A stretch of DNA of 64,000 nucleotides, from assembly GCA_903906365.1 (NCBI GenBank), contig CAIVKC010000067.1, forward strand, positions 1 through 64,000, in the 5' to 3' direction. The notes under the pieces were generated by a model. The model ran no database searches, was not told the origin of the DNA, and was given only the letters and a program-made list of their open reading frames with translations. Below are positions 9,494 through 18,261 of this stretch, in pieces (the stretch's first letter is position 1; every line of letters begins with the position of its first letter). The stretch comes from an uncultured Bacteroidota bacterium (GTDB lineage Bacteria > Bacteroidota > Bacteroidia > Chitinophagales > Chitinophagaceae). A program made the position numbers and the translations under genes.

Positions 9494-10549
9494 TTAGATC
9501 ACTTTTATCAGGGCACCCCCATCGGTGGGGAGGAGCCTGCCGAAGGAAACGCAGAGACCGGGGGGAAGACCCTGTTGCAGCAGGAAGCCCTCAAAGGATG
9601 CACAGTCCTGTTCCTCCACGGCCACCAGGAGCCCTCCGCTGGTCTGCGGATCAGCCAGTATATGGCGCTGGTCATCGGAAATTTCGCTCACCTTATGGCC
9701 ATAGCTGGCCCAGTTTCTTTGCGTTCCACCCGGCCGGCAGCCTTGGCGAAGATAATGGTGAAGCGAGGCTATGACCGGCACTTTATCATATTCAATTACG
9801 GCCGACAGGCCACTGCCTTCGCACATTTCAAGGAGATGGCCCAGCAGGCCGAAGCCGGTCACATCGGTCATGGCCCGGACCCCTTTGATCTGACCGAAGG
9901 AGGCGCCCAGTTTATTTAGAGTGACCATGCTTTTCAGCGCGATGGCAGCATCTTCTTCCCGCAATACGCCTTTTTTCTGGGCCGTGGAAAGAACGCCCAC
10001 GCCAAGTGCCTTGGTCAGGTAAAGCCGGCATCCTGAGGTGGCCGTTGAGTTTTGTTTCAAATGCGGGATTTCCACCAGTCCGTTTACAGACAATCCGAAT
10101 ACGGGTTCCGGGCAGTCGATGCTGTGCCCCCCCGCCAGGGTGATCCCTGCTTGCTGGCAAACCGCGCGGGCGCCTTCCAACACCCTGCCAGCCACCTCCG
10201 GGGCAATTTTGTCGATGGGCCAGCCTAGGATCGCGATGGCCAGCACCGGCCGCCCTCCCATCGCATAGACATCACTGATGGCATTGGCCGACGCAATACG
10301 GCCAAAGTCAAAGGCATCGTCTACAATGGGCATAAAAAAGTCCGTTGTCGAAATAAGGGCCGTGCCGTTTCCCAGGTCCAGTACGGCCGCATCATCCCGC
10401 TGGTCGTTACCCACCAGCAGCCGGGGGTCGGGCAAATAATGGATAGGGCTGTGTAATATCTTATCGAGTATGGCGGGGCTGATTTTGCAGCCGCAACCGG
10501 CGCCATGGGAAAAACGGGTTAATTTGACAGAATCATTTTCCATTTGCAT
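9494..10549 (-). CDS. selD: Selenide, water dikinase (SelD)
   Basis: SelD makes monoselenophosphate from selenide and ATP. The 351-residue protein aligns with E. coli SelD over its whole length: SHGAGCGCKISP, TTDFFMPIVD, NAISDVYAMGG, ALAGGHSID, AMTDVTGFGLLGH and DPQTSGGLL. The catalytic position is Cys, not selenocysteine. If translation begins at the second Met (10543) the pair becomes Cys17 and Cys19, as in E. coli. The first ATG overlaps the mnmH stop codon (TAATG, one shared base), which favours translational coupling from 10549. With mnmH immediately upstream, its evident role here is supplying selenophosphate for tRNA modification. Confidence 0.97.
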   Translation of the reverse strand: MQMENDSVKLTRFSHGAGCGCKISPAILDKILHSPIHYLPDPRLLVGNDQRDDAAVLDLGNGTALISTTDFFMPIVDDAFDFGRIASANAISDVYAMGGRPVLAIAILGWPIDKIAPEVAGRVLEGARAVCQQAGITLAGGHSIDCPEPVFGLSVNGLVEIPHLKQNSTATSGCRLYLTKALGVGVLSTAQKKGVLREEDAAIALKSMVTLNKLGASFGQIKGVRAMTDVTGFGLLGHLLEMCEGSGLSAVIEYDKVPVIASLHHYLRQGCRPGGTQRNWASYGHKVSEISDDQRHILADPQTSGGLLVAVEEQDCASFEGFLLQQGLPPGLCVSFGRLLPTDGGALIKVI

Positions 10550-11601
10550 TATATCATTTCGTGTGGTGACTTCTCCGTCCTGCTCCTGGAGGTTTCAATC
10601 AATTTGCCGGCATTTTCGCGGGGGTCGGACCCGGAAAGCTCCAGTGGGCAAATCAGGTGGGCATCCCGGTTATTTAACCCCTTTTGGTAGGTCTTGTCAT
10701 AATAAACCAGGAGCTCCCGGACAAAATCCTTCATGCGGTCTTCCCTAATAGCCGCGGTGGCCCGCCGGGTCTGTTCGGGTCCCAGTCTTTTTGCGATGCG
10801 CTCAGTGCATACAGTGAGAAATTCCTTGTCCAGGGATCCGTATTCATTTTCCAGTTTGGATATCCGCTGTTCAAGCGGTACCCGGATTTCAAAAACGGGT
10901 GATGAAAGCATTTGACGCCACAGGGGCCTGGGAATAAGTCTTTTGCCAATGGTTGAACTTTCATCTTCCAGCCAGATGCTCCTGTGCGGGTCCAGGATAT
11001 CTAAGTGGCCGGCCAGGTTGTTTTCAAACTGCTCCTGGCTGGGTTGTACCAGCCTGTTGAGGGTTCCATAGGTCGAACCCTGGTGTTGGGCGAGATCCTC
11101 CAGGTCAATGACCTGCTCACCCATGGCGCGTAGCTCATGAAGCATCTGCGTTTTGCCCGATCCCGTCATGCCCCCGATGAGCAATAGGTCCAGCTTTTGG
11201 TCGAATTGCGCCAGTACCCAGTTCCGGTAGCGTTTATAGCCCCCCTCCAGCAGATATACTTCAAAGCCATACAAATCCAGTGCCCAGGCCATCGCGCCGC
11301 TGCGCATGCCCCCCCTCCAGCAATGAAGGGCCAATTTCCTGCCCGGTGCGATCTGCAGTGCCTGCCGGATAAAGCCGGCCCATTTGGTGCCCGTCAGTTC
11401 AAAGCCCAGCAGAATGGCAGCCTCCCGGCCTACCTGCTTATAGGTGGTTCCTACCTGCACCCTTTCTTCATTGGTGAACAGGGGAAGATTAAGGCCTCCG
11501 GGTATATGTCCCTGGTTGAATTCTGCAGGAGTACGAACGTCCACTATCGGAACGCGTTCCGGCTGGCTCAACAGTTCATGAATGGAAATCCGGTGGATCA
11601 T
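10549..11601 (-). CDS. mnmH: tRNA 2-selenouridine synthase (MnmH/SelU)
   Basis: MnmH replaces sulfur with selenium in 2-thiouridine at the wobble position of certain tRNAs, through a geranylated intermediate. The 350-residue protein has an N-terminal rhodanese domain (VDVRTPAEFNQGHIPGG) with active-site Cys94 in HCWRGGMRSG, and a C-terminal P-loop domain with GMTGSGKT at 144-151. Motifs and length match the family. It is first gene of a two-gene operon with selD. No selA, selB or selC is visible in the window, so selenium use here is supported only for tRNA modification. Confidence 0.96.
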   Translation of the reverse strand: MIHRISIHELLSQPERVPIVDVRTPAEFNQGHIPGGLNLPLFTNEERVQVGTTYKQVGREAAILLGFELTGTKWAGFIRQALQIAPGRKLALHCWRGGMRSGAMAWALDLYGFEVYLLEGGYKRYRNWVLAQFDQKLDLLLIGGMTGSGKTQMLHELRAMGEQVIDLEDLAQHQGSTYGTLNRLVQPSQEQFENNLAGHLDILDPHRSIWLEDESSTIGKRLIPRPLWRQMLSSPVFEIRVPLEQRISKLENEYGSLDKEFLTVCTERIAKRLGPEQTRRATAAIREDRMKDFVRELLVYYDKTYQKGLNNRDAHLICPLELSGSDPRENAGKLIETSRSRTEKSPHEMI

Positions 11602-12019
11602 CTGAAAAAAAAAGCCTGCATTTATAAAGCAAACAGGGCGGTAAAAATAACATAATATTCCAGCTTTATGCCCGGTTTATCCGTCCCCGACAGGGGCCAT
11701 AGCAGAATGCCCCATCTGTGGGAGTCCCCCGCGGGATAAAAATAATACCCAGTATCATAAACCACATCTTCCGCCCCGTGGGGGACTCCGCCCTACCATA
11801 GAAAACACCCATGTCCAGGCTTTTGGAAGGGTCGTCAGAGAAACCCATCTCCATACTAAAAAAAAGAAGCGTATGAAGGTTAATTATATATGCCCCCCCC
11901 TGATGGCAGCGGTAAACACCCTTTGGGCAATCTTACCCAAAATAAGGACAGGCCCTACACCAGGGGAAAGGCTCCTGCAAAGCGGCTCCGGGAAGTAAAC
12001 AATAGATCGGGACAACACC
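11602..12019. other. Intergenic with a GC-rich inverted repeat
   Basis: About 420 nt between mnmH and kup, both on the minus strand. A 62-codon open frame at 11666-11854 is explained by the inverted repeat listed separately and does not look like a protein. No other feature is recognised. Confidence 0.4.
11720..11789. repeat. GC-rich inverted repeat
   Basis: Arms at 11720-11735 and 11774-11789 are inverted copies with 14 of 15 bases matching in the core (GGAGTCCCCCGCGGG against CCCGTGGGGGACTCC). The spacer is 38 nt and AT-rich. There is no adjacent T-run, so terminator function is unlikely. A miniature inverted-repeat element, or a structured 5' UTR of mnmH or its upstream region, is possible. 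Confidence 0.55.
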
Positions 12020-13984
12020 TCATTCAAGTTCCTCTTTTCGGTGCACGACCAGATCATCGGAGAGATGGATATGCAGGGGAGTGAGTTCTACTTCGATGTT
12101 AACCGTATCCAGCCCGAATTCCCGGTAGGGAGGATAACTGATTCCCGTGAGTGTTTCATAGACCTTCAGGGAAAGGAGGTTCAGGTTTTTCATTTCATTG
12201 TCTTCGGAGAGTTTAGGTTTGACAAAGATGAATTTAAAATCAGCCTTGATATTGTGGGCGCGCATCGAGGGATACCTGCTCAGTCCGTCCACTTCCCCCC
12301 TTTCCACCATTTGCTCGACGACCTTTTGAAACAGGCGGTTCACCTTATGTTTGACTTTAAATCCAAATTCAAGCCTGACATAAAATACTTTTTTTGGAAT
12401 GATGGTTTTTACCCGGTAGCTTTTTTCGTGCTCATGGGGATAATCCAGGGTATCAACGTGAATGAACCAATAGACATCTGCCCGTTTGGGGTTTTGCTGA
12501 AATACGGAATACAGGACATTGGAATCCACGTTGGAGGTCAGGTTGGATTTTCTGGACATAAAAACCAGATTGGTCGCTGTCTTGGGGATGCTCTCATCCT
12601 GCATGATGGATTCAAACATGGGAATATAATCGTTGAGGTCGACCATATGGTTAAACCGGTCTCTCATACTGCGGGCGCGGTGAAGGAAATAGAGGATGGA
12701 AAATATGATACTGGCCAAAAAGAAAGTCAGCCATCCGCCGTAAAAAAATTTCTTCAGGTTCGACAGCAAAAAAACGATTTCAATGCTGAACAGCAGGATT
12801 CCCAAGGGAATGATCAGAAACAGCGGGGACTGCCTGGTCCGGAAAAAAAGCAGCAGCAGGCAGGTGGTCATCAGCATGTCAATGGTGATGGTCAGCCCGT
12901 AGGCGGCCTCCATATTGGCCGATTTTTCAAACAGTATGATGATGAGTATGCAGCCAAGCAGCAGTATCCAGTTGACGGTCGGGATATAAACCTGCCCTTT
13001 TGATTCCGCAGGATATACCACTTTCAGGTTGATCCAAAGGCGCTGTTTGATGGCTTCACTAATCAGGGTAAAACAACCACTGATCAGCGCCTGGGAGGCT
13101 ATAATGGCAGCCACCGTAGAGAGCAATATCCCATAGGGCAGAAACCTGCCCGCTATTAATGAATAAAACGGGTTGGCCCCCTGGAGCAGTTCCCCTTCAT
13201 GCTGCAGACACCAGACCGACTGCCCCATGTAATTGAGCAGCAGGCAACACAAAACAAAGACCCAGCTGGCCTGGATATTTCTTTTTCCGCAATGGCCAAG
13301 GTCAGCGTATAGCGCCTCAGCACCGGTGGTGCACAAAAACACGGCGCCGAGCACCCAGAATCCGCCCGGGTGGTGGAACAGCAGGTTGAAGGCATGATAG
13401 GGATTTAGGGCCAGCAGGATTTGCGGATAATGCAGGACTTTCACCAAACCCAGGCCCCCGATAACCGAAAACCACAGCAGCATAATCGGGCCAAAGGTCC
13501 GGCCCACCAGGCTGGTGCCCACCTGCTGAAACAGGAAAAGCAGGATCAGGATAGTCAGGACGATGGGAATGGTGGGCAAATTGGGCGCAACGATATTTAA
13601 CCCCTCAATGGCTGCTGATATGGAAATGGGAGGGGTGATAAAACCGTCGGCCAGCAAGGCCGCACATCCTACCAGCGCTGCGATCAGGGGCCACTTATAG
13701 GGCTGTTTTTTTACCAATGCATACAGCGAGAAGATGCCTCCCTCCCCGTGGTGGTCCGCCTGCAACGCCAGATAAATATATTTGAAACTGGTGACTATAA
13801 TCAGGGTCCAGAATATACAGGAAAGGGAACCTTCAATCCATTCCCGTTTAATGGGCCCCTCTCCCACTATGGCTTTCATAACATATAACGGCGAAGTCCC
13901 GATATCCCCGAAAATGATTCCAAGGGTGATCAACACACCAGCCATGCTGAGCCGGTCCAACCTGCTTTTTACCTGAGCACTCAT
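12020..13984 (-). CDS. kup: KUP/HAK family potassium uptake protein
   Basis: Kup imports K+ by proton symport. The 654-residue protein shows the family signature from its first helix (LGIIFGDIGTSPLYVMKAI), then DHHGEGGIFSLYALV, ADGFITPPISISAAIEG and an internal block with FGPIMLLWF. About 12 membrane segments fill the first 430 residues. The remaining 220 form the cytosolic C-terminal domain (YVRLEFGFK). Length is typical (E. coli Kup has 622). It is a monocistronic minus-strand gene with a divergent peptidase gene on its 5' side. Confidence 0.95.
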   Translation of the reverse strand: MSAQVKSRLDRLSMAGVLITLGIIFGDIGTSPLYVMKAIVGEGPIKREWIEGSLSCIFWTLIIVTSFKYIYLALQADHHGEGGIFSLYALVKKQPYKWPLIAALVGCAALLADGFITPPISISAAIEGLNIVAPNLPTIPIVLTILILLFLFQQVGTSLVGRTFGPIMLLWFSVIGGLGLVKVLHYPQILLALNPYHAFNLLFHHPGGFWVLGAVFLCTTGAEALYADLGHCGKRNIQASWVFVLCCLLLNYMGQSVWCLQHEGELLQGANPFYSLIAGRFLPYGILLSTVAAIIASQALISGCFTLISEAIKQRLWINLKVVYPAESKGQVYIPTVNWILLLGCILIIILFEKSANMEAAYGLTITIDMLMTTCLLLLFFRTRQSPLFLIIPLGILLFSIEIVFLLSNLKKFFYGGWLTFFLASIIFSILYFLHRARSMRDRFNHMVDLNDYIPMFESIMQDESIPKTATNLVFMSRKSNLTSNVDSNVLYSVFQQNPKRADVYWFIHVDTLDYPHEHEKSYRVKTIIPKKVFYVRLEFGFKVKHKVNRLFQKVVEQMVERGEVDGLSRYPSMRAHNIKADFKFIFVKPKLSEDNEMKNLNLLSLKVYETLTGISYPPYREFGLDTVNIEVELTPLHIHLSDDLVVHRKEELE

Positions 13985-14327
13985 AATAATGCTGTTTTAA
14001 AAAATGCCCTCTCTGTCTCCCTTTTTGTGCTCCCTTCCACCCAAGAAGAGAAATTATACCCTGCCGGTCTGCCATTTGTCCGGGAGCAGATCCCATATTT
14101 GGCTATAATAAATAAATATAAATCTTTTACCATTTGAGTTGCCGGCTATTTATCATTGACCAAAATCATGTTTTAGGTGAGCCCTTTACCAGTCCCAATA
14201 GACCCGTTCGCTTAAGGAGGGTGGAGCCCAACTGGGAAACACGGTGCGGGCGGCCTACCCCGAGGATCAAACGTTCTCTGGCCAAACCGCCAATTTGGTG
14301 TATTTTGATGGTCCTAAAACTACTGCA
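13985..14327. other. Divergent intergenic region between kup and the S9 peptidase gene
   Basis: The 343-nt gap must carry promoters in both directions. An AT-rich stretch near 14100-14130 lies about 120 nt upstream of the kup start. On the plus strand TTTG (14293-14296) and TATTTTG (14301-14307) are present near the peptidase start but are spaced too closely for the usual -33/-7 pair. No gene or RNA was recognised. Confidence 0.35.
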
Positions 14328-16877
14328 ATGAAAAAATCACTGGCATTGGTCCTGGTTATTTTTCTGACAGGTACTGGCATGGCACAGAACCAGCTCCTTA
14401 CCAAGGCAAATTATCCCCTGGCAGCCAGGTTCAGCACCAGAAAGCTCGATAAGCTGGTCTTTTCGGTAAGCGTGGAACCGCATTGGTTAAAGAAAAGCAA
14501 CCGTTTCTGGTACAGCTACCAGACTTCTGAAGGGAAAAAATGGTACCTGGTCGATCCGGCAAAGTCAGAAAAAAAACCCCTGTTTGATAATGCGGCACTG
14601 GCTGCGGATATTACACGCATAGTGAAAGATCCCTTTGATGCGCTGCACCTGGGAATCGACAGCCTCCAATTTGTCAGGGATGAAAATACCATCCGATTCC
14701 AGGTAAAAAGTTCCCTGGAGGTGGAGGTCAGGGATACGTCTGCCAAAAAAACCGGACCGCCTGCCAGGGTCAAAAAGGTATTCTATTTTGAATACAACCT
14801 CAATGACCGGGTCCTTACTGAACTGACTGAATTCAAAAGACCCAAACATAAGCCCGACTGGGCCAGCATTTCCCCGGATTCCGCGCTGGTAGTATTTGGC
14901 AGGCATTTCAATTTGTACTGGATGGACCGGGCCAATTATGCCAAAGCCCTGAAAAATGAAGATGACTCCACCATCGTCGAACATGCTTTAACCACCGACG
15001 GGCTGGAATATTTCAGCTATCACCATGCATCCAGTTCCCTAACCCAGCTGGAGGACAACGTGGAAAAGGAAAAAAACAAAGACAAAAGAAAGCCCGCCAT
15101 TATTTACTGGAGCCCGGATGCCAGGCATTTTGCGATGATCCGGTCGGATGAAAGAAAAGTCAAAGAGCTCTGGGTTATAAACAGCCTCTCCGAACCGCGC
15201 CCCACCCTATCCACCTACAAATATGAAATGCCGGGGGAAAACAATGTGCCCCTGGACGTCCTGCTCCTGTTTAATATGGATAACAAAACGCATGTTGAAT
15301 TAAATGCGGGGGCCTTTAAGGACCAGAATATCTCCCTTTGGAGTCAGCCCGAACCGGCCAGTGAAGCCGATGACGACTACCAGGTTTCCAAATGGCTGGG
15401 AAGCAATACGACTTTCTATTTTACCCGCACAAGCAGGGACCTCAAGCGGGTTGACCAATGCGTGGCGGATGTGACCACCGGGGCGGTTAAACCACTTATA
15501 CAGGAACGCCTCAACACCTATGTGGAGGTTCGCCGCCCGGGGCTGATTGCTTCCACCCGGGAACTGATCGAATGGAGTGAAAGGGACGGCTGGGCCCATT
15601 TTTATCTCTATGACAGCACCGGCAGACTGAAAAAACAGATTACCAGCGGGCCCTACCATTGCGAAGGGATTTTAGGGGTCAATGAAAAGAAAAGGATACT
15701 CTATTTTTCAGCCAATGGGCTGGAACCGGGTGAGGACCCCTATTACCTGCACGCCTACAGGGTGAATTTTGATGGGTCCGGTTTGACCTTGCTCAATCCC
15801 GGAAATTTTGACCACCTGATGAAGATCAATGATGACCAGCTGTACTTTGTGGATAATTATTCCCGGGTCAATACGGTACCCAGGTCCGTTTTATACAATA
15901 CGGAAGGCAAAAAAATCCTTGATCTGGAGACCGCCGACCTGAATGCACTTTTTGCAGCGGGTTATAAGTTTCCTGAGCCTTTCAAAGTGAAAGCAGATGA
16001 CGGCATCACGGATCTCTATGGGGTGATGTATAAACCCTTTGATTTTGACAGCACCAAAAAATATCCACTGCTCGAATATGTCTACCCGGGACCCCAGACG
16101 GAAGCGGTGTATAAATCTTTCAGCCGCAATATGACCAGAACCGACAGGCTGGCCCAGCTGGGCTTTATAGTCATTACCATCGGTAACCGGGGCGGCCATC
16201 CCGGACGCAGCAAATGGTACCATAATTTCGGCTATGGCAACCTGCGGGATTACGGACTGGCAGATAAGAAAGCGGCTGCCGAGCAACTGGCGGATGCCCA
16301 TTCCTACATTGACATTAACCGGGTAGGAATCCATGGCCACAGCGGAGGCGGCTTCATGAGCACGGCGGCCATGCTGGTATACCCAGACTTTTTCAAAGTG
16401 GCAGTCTCCTCTTCGGGCAACCACGACAACGCCATCTACAACAGGTGGTGGAGCGAACAACATCATGGTGTGAAGGAACTCATCAGTGAAAAAAATGACA
16501 CGACTTTCCTGTACAGTATTGAAAACAATACCCAGCTGGCCAGGAACCTCAAAGGGCATCTGATGTTGTCCACCGGGGATATAGATGAAAATGTTCATCC
16601 GGGAAACACCCTGCGGGTTGCCAATGCCCTTATAAAAGCCAATAAACGATTCGACCTGATCATGCTCACCGGACAGCATCACGGTTACGGCGATATGGTC
16701 GAATATTTCTTCTGGCGTATGGCAGATTATTTTACCCGTTACCTGTTGGGTGATACTACCGAAAGGCAGGTAGACCTGGAAGAAATCAATAAGGACATCG
16801 AACAGGGTGGGGTCAAAGGTGGCGCCAGTGCCGGCCGCCCGGAACAATCCGAAGAACAAGGCGGGGAGAACCCCTGA
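14328..16877 (+). CDS. Secreted S9 family (DPP IV-like) prolyl peptidase
   Basis: Family S9 enzymes cleave peptides, often after proline. The start at 14328 is chosen because it opens a Sec signal peptide (SLALVLVIFLTGTGMAQ). The upstream 28 in-frame codons are not signal-like. The 849-residue protein has an N-terminal beta-propeller (about 60-560) and a C-terminal alpha/beta hydrolase. The nucleophile is Ser672 in HGHSGGGF, the Asp lies in GDIDENVH (751-753), and the His is 785 in GQHHGYGDM. The nucleophile motif has GHSGGG where DPP IV has GWSYGG, so it belongs to a side branch. The last 30 residues are a Gly/Glu-rich tail. It stands alone on its strand. Confidence 0.93.
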   Translation: MKKSLALVLVIFLTGTGMAQNQLLTKANYPLAARFSTRKLDKLVFSVSVEPHWLKKSNRFWYSYQTSEGKKWYLVDPAKSEKKPLFDNAALAADITRIVKDPFDALHLGIDSLQFVRDENTIRFQVKSSLEVEVRDTSAKKTGPPARVKKVFYFEYNLNDRVLTELTEFKRPKHKPDWASISPDSALVVFGRHFNLYWMDRANYAKALKNEDDSTIVEHALTTDGLEYFSYHHASSSLTQLEDNVEKEKNKDKRKPAIIYWSPDARHFAMIRSDERKVKELWVINSLSEPRPTLSTYKYEMPGENNVPLDVLLLFNMDNKTHVELNAGAFKDQNISLWSQPEPASEADDDYQVSKWLGSNTTFYFTRTSRDLKRVDQCVADVTTGAVKPLIQERLNTYVEVRRPGLIASTRELIEWSERDGWAHFYLYDSTGRLKKQITSGPYHCEGILGVNEKKRILYFSANGLEPGEDPYYLHAYRVNFDGSGLTLLNPGNFDHLMKINDDQLYFVDNYSRVNTVPRSVLYNTEGKKILDLETADLNALFAAGYKFPEPFKVKADDGITDLYGVMYKPFDFDSTKKYPLLEYVYPGPQTEAVYKSFSRNMTRTDRLAQLGFIVITIGNRGGHPGRSKWYHNFGYGNLRDYGLADKKAAAEQLADAHSYIDINRVGIHGHSGGGFMSTAAMLVYPDFFKVAVSSSGNHDNAIYNRWWSEQHHGVKELISEKNDTTFLYSIENNTQLARNLKGHLMLSTGDIDENVHPGNTLRVANALIKANKRFDLIMLTGQHHGYGDMVEYFFWRMADYFTRYLLGDTTERQVDLEEINKDIEQGGVKGGASAGRPEQSEEQGGENP

Positions 16878-17077
16878 CCCTGCCTACCCGGCTGGGCGGC
16901 GCTTTTTATCCTTTTACCAGGGGTTGCCCGATCCGCTCCCGGTGCTTTCCTCTTGAAAATCTGCCATTAGGGACCAACAGGATCTGTGGGACCAGGCCGG
17001 CCTTAGCCCCCGGAGAACCCTCGTGGAGGACAGCCTTCTTCATGATAAGAAGAAAAACTGCTGTATTTTTAACTATG

Positions 17078-17118
17078 TTTAATAAATATTTATTGTTTAT
17101 CAATAATTATTTATTAAA
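17078..17118. promoter_or_regulatory. AT-rich 18-bp palindrome, candidate operator of the DUF2975/HTH pair
   Basis: Left arm 17078-17095 and right arm 17101-17118 are inverted copies matching at 17 of 18 positions around a 5-nt spacer (TTTAT). The element overlaps the predicted promoter: the left arm ends in the -33-like TTG and the right arm runs into the -7 element. Placement just upstream of an operon containing its own small HTH regulator points to autoregulation by a dimeric Cro/CI-type protein. Confidence 0.6.
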
Positions 17119-17122
17119 TTTG
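17092..17122 (+). promoter_or_regulatory. Predicted promoter of the DUF2975/HTH operon
   Basis: A perfect Bacteroidota -7 motif TAAATTTG (TAnnTTTG) lies at 17115-17122. An ATTG at 17092-17095, 19 nt upstream, fits the -33 element. Transcription would start near 17129, about 30 nt before the ATG at 17161. Confidence 0.6.
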
Positions 17123-17160
17123 CATTGTTCTTCCTTTCCATCATCACTAAATTGAACATT

Positions 17161-17706
17161 ATGAAGATCAATTCAAATTGGACCTTACAATTACTCTATA
17201 TCCTTTCCTGGATCCTCTTTATTGGCCTCTGTGTGGATGCCGGAAGCTTTTGGGCCTATGTTATTTTGACCTGGGTGAACCCTGCGGATGTCAAATTTAT
17301 TTGGGAGAAGGTTGATTTGGCAGGGCTGTATAGCTATGATAGGGGTCATTTTTTTGCGGAGACGCTGATCATTGGTATGGTGGCGGTCATGAGGGCCCTC
17401 TTATTTTATCTGATTGTAAAACTCTTTCACGACAGGAAGCTAAATATGACCCGGCCCTTCAATCAGGATCTGGGTCGCTTTATTTTCAGGATGTCCTATG
17501 TGTGTATGTTGGTTGGGGTATTCTCCTATTGGGGAATAAACTACGCGGGTTGGTTGGTTAGAAAAGGGGTTAAAATGCCCGATGCGCCCAATTTGCAACT
17601 GGGCGGAGCGGATGTATGGCTCTTTATGGGTGTTACGCTTTTGGTGATCTCCCAGATTATTAAAAAAGGAATTGAAATGCAAACAGAAAACGAATTAACC
17701 GTATAA
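17161..17706 (+). CDS. DUF2975 domain membrane protein
   Basis: 181 residues from the ATG at 17161; a start 12 codons upstream would fall inside the 5' UTR predicted from the promoter. Four hydrophobic segments are visible (about 9-30, 60-83, 103-125 and 150-168), as in the DUF2975 family, and the charged C-terminus (KKGIEMQTENELTV) is probably cytoplasmic. Genes of this family typically pair with a small Cro/CI-type HTH gene, as here with a 3-nt gap. Their function is not established. They may sense the membrane or work as a regulator partner. Confidence 0.85.
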   Translation: MKINSNWTLQLLYILSWILFIGLCVDAGSFWAYVILTWVNPADVKFIWEKVDLAGLYSYDRGHFFAETLIIGMVAVMRALLFYLIVKLFHDRKLNMTRPFNQDLGRFIFRMSYVCMLVGVFSYWGINYAGWLVRKGVKMPDAPNLQLGGADVWLFMGVTLLVISQIIKKGIEMQTENELTV

Positions 17707-17709
17707 TCC

Positions 17710-17913
17710 ATGCCCATAATTGTCAACCTGGATGTGATGATGGCGAAGCGTAAAATGTCGCTCAACGAACTTTCTCAAAAGGTCGGTTTAACACTGTCCA
17801 ATCTTTCCATACTTAAGACAGGCAAAGCGAAAGCCATACGGTTTAGCACCCTGGAAGTCCTTTGTAAAGTGCTCGATTGCCAGCCTGCCGATATTTTAGA
17901 ATACCAACCCTAG
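17710..17913 (+). CDS. Small Cro/CI-type HTH transcriptional regulator
   Basis: 67 residues, essentially one HTH_3 domain: NLDVMMAKRKMSLNELSQKVGLTLSNLSILKTGKAKAIRFSTLEVLCKVLDCQPADIL shows the usual helix-turn-helix order, with recognition helix at about 28-37. There is no ligand-binding domain. It follows the DUF2975 gene by 3 nt, the standard arrangement for this pair. The AT-rich palindrome overlapping the operon promoter is its most likely target. Confidence 0.92.
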   Translation: MPIIVNLDVMMAKRKMSLNELSQKVGLTLSNLSILKTGKAKAIRFSTLEVLCKVLDCQPADILEYQP

Positions 17914-18261
17914 GCAAAGCGGGTAGCCAAGCGGTCTTTATCACCCGCCTGCTGTAGGAAGCATTTAGCAGGCGCCCCATTTTGGCCAGGCCCTGCATGG
18001 ATCCCCGCCGCTGGCTTTGCCAGGGAAACCTCCTGGACATGGCGGGGGTGAACCGGGAAGGGCGCCTTACTAGAACAGATACGCCGCCCGAAAAAATCAA
18101 AGCCCTTTTTAGATAGGATATCCATAATGCCTGCTGATCAGGGGGCCAGGGTAGTCATACAAAAACGGTAGCAGCACAAAACAGCCTCCTTAAAAAAGGC
18201 TGTCGGTTCACCCGAAACCGGATGGAACCCCCTGCCCTGCCAGGAGGCGATATGGCCTGTA
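17914..18261. other. Convergent intergenic region with hairpins
   Basis: The gap lies between the HTH gene and the oppositely oriented SNF2 gene. A perfect 8-bp stem (CGCCTGCT 17946-17953, AGCAGGCG 17967-17974) sits 33 nt past the HTH stop codon but has no T-run. A second GC-rich stem (CCCCGCC/GGCGGGG around 18005-18050) is also present. No protein-like frame was found. Confidence 0.4.
18177..18203 (-). terminator. Possible intrinsic terminator after the SNF2 gene
   Basis: On the minus strand ACAGCC and GGCTGT (18198-18203 and 18181-18186) form a 6-bp stem around an 11-nt loop and are followed by TTTTG. It lies about 60 nt past the SNF2 stop codon. The short stem and loose T-run make it weak. 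Confidence 0.4.

Noticed and set aside
9494-10549. Possible in-frame UGA selenocysteine in SelD
   Set aside because: The catalytic position is a plain Cys codon in GAGCGCK and the frame has no internal stop.
11666-11854. Small minus-strand frame of 62 codons between mnmH and kup
   Set aside because: It is made largely of the GC-rich inverted repeat and has no conserved-looking pattern.
12041-13003. Plus-strand frame of 320 codons opposite the Kup C-terminal domain
   Set aside because: Antisense to a gene of normal length and full motifs; composition is unlike a protein.
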